DNA from: SXRF01 sp039808985
GTDB lineage: Bacteria > Pseudomonadota > Alphaproteobacteria > Rickettsiales > SXRF01
Direction: 5' to 3'
DNA: 8,631 bases
NCBI GenBank assembly: GCA_039808985.1
Contig: JBDHUC010000050.1
Coordinates: 1 to 8,631 of the forward strand
Positions 1 through 6,404 of this stretch are shown here, piece by piece. Numbering within the stretch: the stretch's first letter is position 1; every line of letters begins with the position of its first letter. The notes under the pieces are model-generated. The model made no database searches. It was not told the origin of the DNA and was given only the letters and a program-made list of their open reading frames with translations. The translations under genes were made by a program, and so were the position numbers.

Positions 1-547
1 AGCCGCCCGCACCAAGCATTATGGCTGCTTCTTCCTCCTGCGACCCTTGCTCTGACATTAGAGGTATCAATTCGCGGGCAACAAAGGGAAAGGTTACGAA
101 TATAGTAGCGATAACCAGGCCGGGAACAGCAAAAACTATCTGAATGTTATTTTCAGATAGCCACTCTCCCAGCCAGCTATTAGCACCAAAAAGCAGCACA
201 TAAATAAGCCCAGAAATTACCGGGGCTACAGAAAAAGGAAGGTCGATAAAAGTTATAAGCAGATGCTTGCCGACAAAATCAAATTTAGTAATGGCCCAGG
301 ATGCTACAACACCAAAAATAAGGTTAAGAGGTACTGCAATGCAAGCCACCAGTACGGTAAGCTTAATTGCAGACATGGCATTAGGGTCGGAAAGAGCAGC
401 TAAATAAGCCGGGATACCTTTCCTGAATGCCTCAGTGAATACAACGGTAATAGGCAGCAAAACCAGTACCGCCATAAATGCTATTGCAGTTGCAAGAAGC
501 AAAGCTCGTACCCATAAAGGCTCGGAAATTGGGATGGGATGCTTCAT
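1..547 (-). CDS. cysW: Sulfate/thiosulfate ABC transporter permease CysW (partial, C-terminus off the window)
   Basis: Inner-membrane permease subunit that pairs with CysT to form the channel of the sulfate/thiosulfate ABC importer, powered by CysA. I translated 182 codons from an ATG at 547-545 to the window edge. The protein opens MKHPIPISEPLWVRALLLA, followed by a first membrane helix. It contains the CysW-type segment IDLPFSVAPVISGLIYVLLFG around residues 100-120. The visible end, EEEAAIMLGAGG, is the start of the EAA loop that contacts the ATPase, so the last two or three helices lie outside the window. The start lies one base after the cysT stop codon (TGA at 551-549), so the two genes are almost certainly translationally coupled; GGTAAGA shortly upstream is a modest ribosome site. 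cysA would be expected next on the left, but it is not visible here. Assignment of CysW rather than another molybdate/sulfate-type permease follows from the pairing and sequence resemblance. Confidence 0.9.
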   Translation of the reverse strand, partial: MKHPIPISEPLWVRALLLATAIAFMAVLVLLPITVVFTEAFRKGIPAYLAALSDPNAMSAIKLTVLVACIAVPLNLIFGVVASWAITKFDFVGKHLLITFIDLPFSVAPVISGLIYVLLFGANSWLGEWLSENNIQIVFAVPGLVIATIFVTFPFVARELIPLMSEQGSQEEEAAIMLGAGG

Positions 548-548
548 A

Positions 549-1406
549 TCATCTTACCGCCGTTGCGCTGGCCGCCCATTTTTGCAGCCAGTTTATGATG
601 AACAGTAAAATGAAAGAGGCGATAAGCATGACCGAGGCTATGGCGGTTGCTCCAGCGTAATCATATTGCTCAAGTTTTATTACAATGAGAAGGGGGACGA
701 TCTCGGAAACTTTAGGTATATTTCCGGCAATGAATATGACCGAGCCATATTCGCCAAGCCCGCGTGCGAAAGACATGGCAAAGCCCGTAAGCAAAGCTGG
801 CAGGATGCTCGGTAGTATTATCTGCCAGAATGTTTGCAGGCGGTTTGCGCCCAAGCTTGCCGCAGCTTCTTCGAGCTCTTTTTCTAAATCCTGTAAAACC
901 GGTTCTACCGTGCGTACTACAAAGGGAAGCCCCACAAATACCAGTGCTATGAGTATGCCAAGCGGGGTAAAAGCTATTTTTATCCCCAGAGGTTCAAAGA
1001 ACTGACCTATCCAGCCCCCGGGCGCATACAATGCGGCAAGGGCAATACCCGCAACTGCCGTGGGTAGAGCGAAAGGGAGATCGACCATTGCATCTATTAT
1101 GCGTTTGCCGAAGAATTTATAGCGTGCCAGCACCCATGCCAGTATCAGGCCGAAAAATGTATTTATAAGTGCGGCAAGAAGTGAGATGCCAAAGCTTATT
1201 TTGTAGGAATGGAGGACGCGCTGTGAAGAAATGCTATTCCAGAATTCAGCCCATGAAACTGTCGCTGCTTTAAAAAAAAGTCCAGAAAGCGGGATGATAA
1301 CAATTATCGCCAGATATGCCAGAGTGAAGCCCAGCGTAATGCCGAATCCGGGGATGATGCTGGGCGATTTAAGCTGCCGTAAATTCAGTTTTTGTGCAAA
1401 TGCCAT
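549..1406 (-). CDS. cysT: Sulfate/thiosulfate ABC transporter permease CysT (CysU)
   Basis: First permease subunit of the sulfate/thiosulfate importer, feeding assimilatory sulfur metabolism. It is 285 aa, full length for the family. The N-terminus MAFAQKLNLRQLKSPSIIPG is cytoplasmic, followed by a hydrophobic helix at about residues 21-42. The segment VDLPFALPTAVAGIALA (about 108-124) is typical of CysT. A well-formed EAA loop begins at EEAAASLGANR (179-189) and ends in IILP, followed by ARGLGEYGSVIFIAGN (214-229), a CysT/ModB-type signature. The gene sits 53 nt downstream of the PIF1-like helicase gene on the same strand, with no convincing terminator between, so read-through is possible. 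I see no strong Shine-Dalgarno before the ATG. No periplasmic sulfate-binding protein gene (sbp/cysP) precedes it, unlike many operons, so the binding protein must be encoded elsewhere or on the unseen side. Confidence 0.93.
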   Translation of the reverse strand: MAFAQKLNLRQLKSPSIIPGFGITLGFTLAYLAIIVIIPLSGLFFKAATVSWAEFWNSISSQRVLHSYKISFGISLLAALINTFFGLILAWVLARYKFFGKRIIDAMVDLPFALPTAVAGIALAALYAPGGWIGQFFEPLGIKIAFTPLGILIALVFVGLPFVVRTVEPVLQDLEKELEEAAASLGANRLQTFWQIILPSILPALLTGFAMSFARGLGEYGSVIFIAGNIPKVSEIVPLLIVIKLEQYDYAGATAIASVMLIASFILLFIINWLQKWAASATAVR

Positions 1407-1459
1407 TGTTTCTGTGTAGCGCAGGATCGCTATTAAAGCAAGCTTGCAACTATTTTAAC

Positions 1460-2761
1460 TTAAGAAAACTGGTTCATAAATTCAGTTACTGATGGGTCGC
1501 AAAGAATGTCGCGCTTTGTAACCGGCTGTTTAAGTGCGATGCCGGATAGGGTTTTGCAACGTGAAAGCGCAACATATAATTGCCCGGCGGCAAAGGCGCC
1601 GTTGCCTAAGTCGATAATAACACGCTCCAGAGTTTTTCCCTGGCTTTTATGGATGGTTACTGCCCATGCCAGCATCAGCGGGAACTGTGTGTAACTGCCC
1701 AGGGTTTTTTCAACTATTTTTCCTTCTATTTCGCTGAACTCATAACCAAGATTTGTCCATTTTTCCTGTTCTACCTTGTGGGTTACATCGCCGACCCTGA
1801 CCTTTATCTCTTCGCTTCCAAGGGTTTCTACAATTCCGATAGTTCCATTTACCCAGCGTCCGTCGCTATCGTTTTTTACAAACATTACCTGTGCGCCAAC
1901 TTTAAGCTCTAACTGCTGGGGCGAGGGAAGCCTTGCTCCGTTCAAGCCAAATTCGCCTTTTAAATTACCTTCGAACTCGTGTGACCTGGTGGCAAGCTGG
2001 GCCAGTTTGCTGTTATTTATATTTTCGGCCAACGCGTTTGTGGTTGTTAGAACCAGGGTTCCCTGTGCGGGGGTGACTTTGGGGTTTACACGTTTTTCAA
2101 GTATTGCAAGTGAGGCATTGTCGCAATTTCCAGCGCGTATGGAATTTAAAATCTGGATGAACTGCGCATCATTCTGGCGATGGATGGTTGAAAACTGGAT
2201 AGTCTGGAAATCCGCGTTTTTATAGGCTTGTGTAGAAAAGAAAAATGGCGAATCATAATATTGCGCGAAAAATTCCTTCTCTTCATTGGAAATAATCGGC
2301 GGGAGCTGGAATAAATCACCTATTACGCAGATCTGTACGCCGCCGAACGGCTCTTTGTTTTTGCGCGCTAGCTTAAGGAATTTGTCGATGCCATCAAATA
2401 TATCGGCGCGAACCATCGAAATCTCATCAATTATAAGAAGTTCAAGCTCTTTGAATAGCTTGCGGCGGTCATATTTAAGCGTGGCCAAATCTATAAAGCG
2501 TGGAGCAAAACGGAACAGCGAATGTATAGTCTGCCCCTGCACATTAAGGGCCGAAACCCCTGTGGGGGCAACCACCGCCATTTGTTTTTCGGTATTCTCA
2601 CGGAAATATTTAAGGAAGGTCGATTTCCCGGTTCCTGCCTTTCCGGTTAAAAAAATATTCTGGCGGCTGTTTTCAAGCAACGCGAAAGCCTGTGCAAACT
2701 CTGCGGTGACAGTAGTTTCGTTTTCCGGTTCTATATTTTTAAGGGCTGCCATTTGTTCCAT
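1460..2761 (-). CDS. PIF1-like superfamily 1B DNA helicase
   Basis: Predicted ATP-dependent 5'-3' DNA helicase of the bacterial PIF1/RecD-like group (433 aa), probably cytoplasmic and acting on replication or repair intermediates. The full SF1B motif set is visible: Walker A GKAGTGKST (40-48), motif Ia APTGVSALNVQGQTIHSLF (65-83), Walker B LLIIDEISM (108-116), motif III GDLFQLPP (148-155), HRQ (194-196), AVTIHKSQGKTLERV (367-381) and the arginine-containing motif YVALSRC (396-402). Between motifs IV and V lies a compact 2B/SH3-like insert. No extra C-terminal domain (such as HRDC or WYL) is present, so this is a minimal core helicase. The chosen ATG at 2761 has no clear ribosome site; an in-frame ATG three codons later (MAALKN) is an equally plausible start. 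It is divergent from the MFS gene at 2825. Helicase function is clear; the biological role is not. Confidence 0.9.
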   Translation of the reverse strand: MEQMAALKNIEPENETTVTAEFAQAFALLENSRQNIFLTGKAGTGKSTFLKYFRENTEKQMAVVAPTGVSALNVQGQTIHSLFRFAPRFIDLATLKYDRRKLFKELELLIIDEISMVRADIFDGIDKFLKLARKNKEPFGGVQICVIGDLFQLPPIISNEEKEFFAQYYDSPFFFSTQAYKNADFQTIQFSTIHRQNDAQFIQILNSIRAGNCDNASLAILEKRVNPKVTPAQGTLVLTTTNALAENINNSKLAQLATRSHEFEGNLKGEFGLNGARLPSPQQLELKVGAQVMFVKNDSDGRWVNGTIGIVETLGSEEIKVRVGDVTHKVEQEKWTNLGYEFSEIEGKIVEKTLGSYTQFPLMLAWAVTIHKSQGKTLERVIIDLGNGAFAAGQLYVALSRCKTLSGIALKQPVTKRDILCDPSVTEFMNQFS

Positions 2762-2824
2762 TGTTTAATTTATACTTTAATATATTGTAGGAAAATATCA
2801 TTTTTTTAACAGCAAAGTTGTTCT
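2762..2824. promoter_or_regulatory. AT-rich divergent intergenic region between helicase and transporter genes
   Basis: These 63 bases separate two divergent genes and so should carry promoters for both directions. The stretch is very AT-rich, with TATACT at 2771-2776 and TATATT at 2781-2786 as possible -10 elements. I could not pair either with a well-spaced -35 on the plus strand: TTGTTT at 2761-2766 is only 14 bases from TATATT. Neither start codon has a good Shine-Dalgarno, so leaders are short or translation uses weak sites. The promoter role is inferred from gene layout, not from convincing motifs. Confidence 0.35.
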
Positions 2825-4117
2825 ATGGGATTTTTTCGCACGCGGCGCTTTTTTCCGCTTTTTGTTACCCAGTTCATGGGAGCTTTTAATGATAACCTGC
2901 TGAAAAATGCATTGGTTATGCTGGTGACATATAAGCTGGCTTCTAAACAGGGAATGGACACGCAGCAACTGGTTACTATAGCGGGTGGACTTTTTATGCT
3001 GCCGTTTTTCCTATTTTCAGCAATGGCGGGACAGGTTTCGGATAAATTCAGCCGCGAGAAAATAACCCGCATAATAAAAATCATAGAAATCTTTATAATG
3101 ATTTTTGCATCTATAGGATTTTATACAGGCAGTGTGTGGTTCTTGTTGTTTGTGTTGTTTATGATGGGGGTGCATTCGACATTCTTCGGCCCGATAAAAT
3201 TTGCGCTGCTTCCACAGCATTTGAAGGATAACGAATTGCTGCTTGGCAATGCCTATATCGAAGCAGGTACATTCCTTGCAATACTTATTGGCACAATATT
3301 AGGAATATTGATTTTACAGCCTGTCGGAGTTGAAATGGTTTCCAGCCTTTTGCTCTTAGTTGCTGTTATCGGCTATATTGCCAGCCGCTATATCCCGCCT
3401 TCGCCAGCGCCGGAACCACAGCTTAAAATCAATAAAAATATATGGAAGGAAACCTGGCATATAGTGGGATTCGCACGGGAAAATAAAAGAGTGTTTTTGT
3501 CAATATTGGGTATCTCATGGTTCTGGCTGGTGGGGGCTACCTACCTTTCCCAGTTTCCGGCATATGCCAAGGATATACTTTCTGCTGAGCCAGATATTGT
3601 AACTATGTTCCTTACGATATTTTCCATAGGTGTAGGCACGGGATCTTTCCTTTGTAACAAATTGCTTAAAGGCGAAATAAAAAGCACTTATGTGCCGATT
3701 TCAATGCTTGGCATAACGATATTTGGTGCGGACCTTTATTTTGCGACAATTGCAAATATTATGCCTGCTCCCGGAATGCTTATGGGAATTTCTGAGTTCC
3801 TTTCTTCGTTCCAGCGCCTGCGGATCCTGTTCGACCTGTTGCTTATTGCCATCTGCTCGGGGTTATATATTGTTCCTCTTTACGCCATTATGCAGCATTC
3901 TAGCAGTATACAGCACCGCGCCCGTATCATAGCCGCCAATAATGTTATGAATGCGATATTCATGGTTGCTTCTGCGCTTATAGTGCTGGCGCTGCTTTCA
4001 TTTGGCTTTAATATACCACAGGTGTTTCTGGTAATGGCAGTTGCCAATGGTTTTGTAGCATTTTACATCTGGCGCACACTTCCGGGCGTACGTGAAAAAT
4101 ATGCAGAGCATCACTAG
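2825..4117 (+). CDS. LplT-like MFS transporter (lysophospholipid transporter family)
   Basis: Predicted 12-helix inner-membrane major facilitator of 430 aa. It resembles LplT, which flips lysophospholipids inward for reacylation, and the MFS half of LplT-Aas fusion proteins. Supporting segments are QFMGAFNDNLLKNAL (16-30; LplT and its relatives have a Q/F-x-x-F-x-DN motif in helix 1), the MFS loop GQVSDKFSREKI (69-80), and GPIKFALLPQHLKDNELL followed by N-x-x-IEAGTFLAILIGTILG (122-160), which aligns by eye with the SPAKYG...NGLMEAS...ILLGS region of LplT. The chain ends after the MFS fold at ...RTLPGVREKYAEHH, so no acyltransferase or acyl-ACP synthetase domain is fused to it. The ribosome site before the ATG at 2825 is weak. 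The 3' end overlaps the flippase gene, implying one transcript and coupled translation. The substrate is inferred from family resemblance only; other MFS roles remain possible. Confidence 0.82.
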   Translation: MGFFRTRRFFPLFVTQFMGAFNDNLLKNALVMLVTYKLASKQGMDTQQLVTIAGGLFMLPFFLFSAMAGQVSDKFSREKITRIIKIIEIFIMIFASIGFYTGSVWFLLFVLFMMGVHSTFFGPIKFALLPQHLKDNELLLGNAYIEAGTFLAILIGTILGILILQPVGVEMVSSLLLLVAVIGYIASRYIPPSPAPEPQLKINKNIWKETWHIVGFARENKRVFLSILGISWFWLVGATYLSQFPAYAKDILSAEPDIVTMFLTIFSIGVGTGSFLCNKLLKGEIKSTYVPISMLGITIFGADLYFATIANIMPAPGMLMGISEFLSSFQRLRILFDLLLIAICSGLYIVPLYAIMQHSSSIQHRARIIAANNVMNAIFMVASALIVLALLSFGFNIPQVFLVMAVANGFVAFYIWRTLPGVREKYAEHH

Positions 4118-5408
4118 AGCGTTTGCGCGAACAAAGAGTAAGTTCTCAGGTAACGGCTTTTTACGTAACGTCCTGGTAATGTTCACAGGAACTGCGCTGG
4201 GTCAGGCCTGCTCATTAATACTGGCGCCGCTGCTTACCCGCATATATTCGCCTGAGCTTTTCGGGGTGCAGGGATTTTTCATAGCACTTATTGGCGTATC
4301 GGCAGTTATTGCTTCGCTGCGTTATGAAATGGCATTGCCGCTTGCACATGATAAGGAGGACGCTGCCAACCTGATGGCGGTATGTCTTACCTCGGTAATC
4401 AGCCTTACAATTATTTTATATGGTTTACTGCTTATGCTTCCGCAGGAATGGCTGGCCTATTGGCTTGGACAGCTTATGCCTTACCGTTTCTTATTGCCTG
4501 TTGGATTCCTGTGTATCGGAGCTTACCAGATAATGCTTGGCTACGCCACTCTTAAGGGGACATTTGCTATTATTGCTAAAACTAAAATATACCAGGGAAT
4601 TGCAGGTCCGATAACCCAGATTGCGCTTGGTTTAGCAGGCGCTGGTGGTTTTGGGCTGATAATTGGCTATATTTGTGGGCAGTCGGCGGGAATTTTTAAT
4701 ATGTTTACACGCCTAGTTATCAGGCAGGGCGATGTTATAAATAAAATATCCAGGGCTGGCATGTTAAAAATGGCGCAGCGCTTTATTCGTTTCCCCCTCA
4801 TATCAACCTGGTCGTCCATGATAAATATGCTGGGCACTAACAGTATGCTGCTTATTATAATACCGGCATTTTATTCGACTGCTATTGCTGGGTTCGTGTT
4901 TTTGACCGACCGGGTAATAGGACGACCATTACTGCTTATCAGTACATCCATATTGCAGGTTTACCTGGGAGAGGCGGCAAAAAACAAAAGCGTTGACCCC
5001 GGGGCAATGAAGAGGAGGTTTTTGCAGGTAACAAAGGGACAATTTGTTATTGTAGCTGCATGGCTGGCTATAATTAATGCTGGAGCATCTTATTTTGTCC
5101 CATTTATATTTGGGAAAGAGTGGACGGGAGCAATTATATATATACATATACTGAGCATCTGTTACCTGCCACAGATGACCATGGTTGCTGTAATGCATAC
5201 ATTACAGATAATGGAAAAGCAGGGCTTGACCGCAATATGGGAATTTGGAAGGTTCCTGCTGATAAGCGCCGGTTTTGCTACCAGCTATATATTGGGGTTA
5301 CAGGCACAGCAGGCTATAACTATTTACGCAATAAGCCAGGCTATTGCGCAGGTGGTTCTGTTTGTGATGATGTATATCGCGATACAGAAATTGCAGACAG
5401 CTCGGTAA
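4092..5408 (+). CDS. Wzx-like polysaccharide/lipid-linked oligosaccharide flippase (MOP superfamily)
   Basis: Predicted polytopic membrane protein (438 aa) of the polysaccharide-biosynthesis/Wzx type, which flips undecaprenyl-linked O-antigen or exopolysaccharide units to the periplasmic face. The N-terminus is basic (FARTKSKFSGNGFLRNV), followed by TGTALGQACSLILAPLLTR and IYSPELFGVQGFF (51-63), then SLRYEMALPLAHDKEDAANL (75-94). This 'LTR-Y-P-x-xFG ... RYE-AI/L-L...DAANL' arrangement is typical of the family. About 12 hydrophobic stretches follow to the C-terminus. The longest reading starts at GTG 4092; an in-frame ATG at 4101 (MQSITRAF) is a good alternative. Both overlap the end of the MFS gene (by 26 or 17 bases), indicating translational coupling. 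No glycosyltransferase genes or Wzy polymerase are adjacent, so the glycan it serves is unknown. Confidence 0.85.
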   Translation: MKNMQSITRAFARTKSKFSGNGFLRNVLVMFTGTALGQACSLILAPLLTRIYSPELFGVQGFFIALIGVSAVIASLRYEMALPLAHDKEDAANLMAVCLTSVISLTIILYGLLLMLPQEWLAYWLGQLMPYRFLLPVGFLCIGAYQIMLGYATLKGTFAIIAKTKIYQGIAGPITQIALGLAGAGGFGLIIGYICGQSAGIFNMFTRLVIRQGDVINKISRAGMLKMAQRFIRFPLISTWSSMINMLGTNSMLLIIIPAFYSTAIAGFVFLTDRVIGRPLLLISTSILQVYLGEAAKNKSVDPGAMKRRFLQVTKGQFVIVAAWLAIINAGASYFVPFIFGKEWTGAIIYIHILSICYLPQMTMVAVMHTLQIMEKQGLTAIWEFGRFLLISAGFATSYILGLQAQQAITIYAISQAIAQVVLFVMMYIAIQKLQTAR

Positions 5409-5440
5409 CATCCTGGGAAAAGGTCATGATAAACTACCAG

Positions 5441-5465
5441 CTTGTATTGCCATAATTTTTACAAG
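5441..5465 (+). repeat. Short perfect inverted repeat after the flippase gene
   Basis: CTTGTA at 5441-5446 and TACAAG at 5460-5465 can form a six-pair stem with a 13-base loop, 33 bases past the flippase stop. The loop is T-rich but no T tract follows the second arm, so it is a poor intrinsic terminator in either direction. It lies just before the 39-bp repeat copy and overlaps its first three bases. Confidence 0.25.
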
Positions 5466-5501
5466 TATAACAACGCGCACGATTAAATGGAAAATGCTCT
5501 A
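5463..5501 (-). repeat. 39-bp dispersed/inverted repeat, copy A (overlaps kdsA stop)
   Basis: Read on the minus strand this copy begins TAGAGCATTTTCCATTTAAT and ends ...GTTGTTATACTT. It matches, in opposite genomic orientation, the copy at 8435-8473 at 37 of 39 positions; the differences are one G/A in the central GCGC/GCGT part and one base near the end. Its first three bases are the kdsA stop codon TAG, so the repeat begins exactly where the coding sequence ends. Similarity stops abruptly on both sides. The TAGAGCATTTTCC start resembles intergenic repeats I recall in alphaproteobacterial genomes, but this is memory, not a search result. Confidence 0.85.
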
Positions 5502-6329
5502 TAGCCCTTTGGCTATTTTATCGAATTCTTTTAGCTGTTTAAGCAGAAGCTCCATATCTTCAAGCTTCACCATATTGGGGCCATCGGAGGGGGCATTGTC
5601 AGGGTCCTGGTGGGTTTCCATGAATACACCGGCAACACCAACGGCAACTGCTGCCTTGGCTATTGTCGGGACAAAACGGCGTTCGCCCCCTGAAGCCTTG
5701 CCCTGTCCGCCTGGCTGCTGGACGCTGTGGGTCGCGTCGATCACCACCGGGCATCCGGTTTCTGCCATGATAGGCAGGGCGCGCATATCTGTGACCAGAG
5801 TATTATAGCCAAAACTGGCACCGCGCTCGGTAAGTATAACATTAGTGTTTCCTGCGTAATCCATTTTATCGACCACATTCTTCATATCCCACGGGGCAAG
5901 GAACTGGCCTTTTTTTATGTTTATGGTTTTGCCGGTGCGCGCTGCTGCAAGCAGCATATCAGTCTGGCGGGAGAGGAAGGCCGGTATCTGCAATATATCG
6001 ACATAAGGGGCGACTACATCGCACTGTTCTTCGGTGTGTACGTCGGTGAGAACCGGCACACCAAGGTCGCGGCGTATCTCATCGAATATTGGAAGGGTTT
6101 TAACCAGGCCTAAGCCCCGCTTGCCACCGATACTGGTGCGGTTAGCTTTGTCATATGAGGATTTATAAATGAAAGGGATGGAGAATTTTGCCGCTATGTT
6201 TATAAGCTGCTGCGCCATGAACAAGGCGTGGTCGCGGTTTTCAACCTGGCAGGGACCAGCTATCAGCACAAATGGCAGATCGTTGCCAAAAGTTATATTA
6301 TTTACGGAGATATGACGGATACTGGACAT
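5499..6329 (-). CDS. kdsA: 3-deoxy-8-phosphooctulonate synthase (KDO-8-P synthase), metal-dependent type
   Basis: Cytoplasmic enzyme that condenses phosphoenolpyruvate with arabinose-5-phosphate to give Kdo-8-phosphate, the precursor of the Kdo sugar of LPS inner core. At 276 aa it is full length. It shows IAGPCQVENRD (23-33), YKSSYDKANRTS (55-66), LTDVHTEEQ (94-102), QIPAFLSRQTD (114-124), INIKKGQFLAP (136-146), DATHSVQQPGGQ (198-209), ASGGERR (212-218), FMETHQDPDNAPSDGP (236-251). Cys27, with His201, Glu238 and Asp249, matches the Cys/His/Glu/Asp metal set of the Aquifex-type enzyme. E. coli KdsA has Asn in place of the Cys and CDG where this protein has SDG, so a divalent-metal enzyme is predicted. 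The stop codon TAG coincides with the edge of a 39-bp repeat. It is the last of three minus-strand genes. The usual alphaproteobacterial neighbours pyrG and eno are not seen. Confidence 0.97.
   Translation of the reverse strand: MSSIRHISVNNITFGNDLPFVLIAGPCQVENRDHALFMAQQLINIAAKFSIPFIYKSSYDKANRTSIGGKRGLGLVKTLPIFDEIRRDLGVPVLTDVHTEEQCDVVAPYVDILQIPAFLSRQTDMLLAAARTGKTINIKKGQFLAPWDMKNVVDKMDYAGNTNVILTERGASFGYNTLVTDMRALPIMAETGCPVVIDATHSVQQPGGQGKASGGERRFVPTIAKAAVAVGVAGVFMETHQDPDNAPSDGPNMVKLEDMELLLKQLKEFDKIAKGL
5501..5516 (+). terminator. Possible intrinsic terminator for the flippase transcript, inside the kdsA 3' end
   Basis: ATAGCC, a four-base loop CTTT and GGCTAT form a perfect six-pair stem, followed on the plus strand by TTTTA. 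This is the expected shape of a weak rho-independent terminator for the plus-strand MFS-flippase transcript, placed about 95 bases after the flippase stop. The sequence also encodes the last residues of KdsA (AKGL and stop) on the other strand, so the hairpin could be partly coincidental. It does not work well in the minus direction, where no T run follows. Confidence 0.35.
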
Positions 6330-6337
6330 TGATTACC

Positions 6338-6398
6338 GGATTGCTAGATGATTCGATGGATGTTAATAACATTTAGCCATCCAGTTTTCAAGCAATCT
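6338..6398. repeat. Imperfect palindrome (hairpin) between the 190-aa gene and kdsA
   Basis: The 23-base arms 6338-6360 and 6376-6398 are inverted copies matching at about 16 of 23 positions. Pairing is perfect at the base (GATTGCT with AGCAATC) and near the tip (GATGG with CCATC), with a 15-base AT-rich loop. It fills most of the 75-base gap between a stop codon and the kdsA start. There is no T tract, so it is unlikely to be a simple terminator. It could be an RNA stem in the kdsA leader, a processing site, or a small palindromic element. Confidence 0.5.
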
Positions 6399-6404
6399 AG
6401 TTAT

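Noticed and set aside
1438..1447. Perfect palindrome GCAAGCTTGC between the helicase and cysT
   Set aside because: It is only ten bases with no loop or T tract; too short to call an operator or terminator.
1776..2768. Two plus-strand open frames (1776-2225 and 2286-2768) opposite the helicase gene
   Set aside because: They lie antisense to a gene with a complete set of helicase motifs, and their translations are Ser/Arg/Phe-rich with no recognisable domain; they are shadow frames.
2806..3220. Minus-strand open frames opposite the start of the MFS gene
   Set aside because: They are antisense to a clear membrane transporter and have no domain or ribosome site.
5727..6113. 128-aa plus-strand open frame inside kdsA
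   Set aside because: It is antisense to the conserved catalytic core of KdsA and is an artefact of codon composition.
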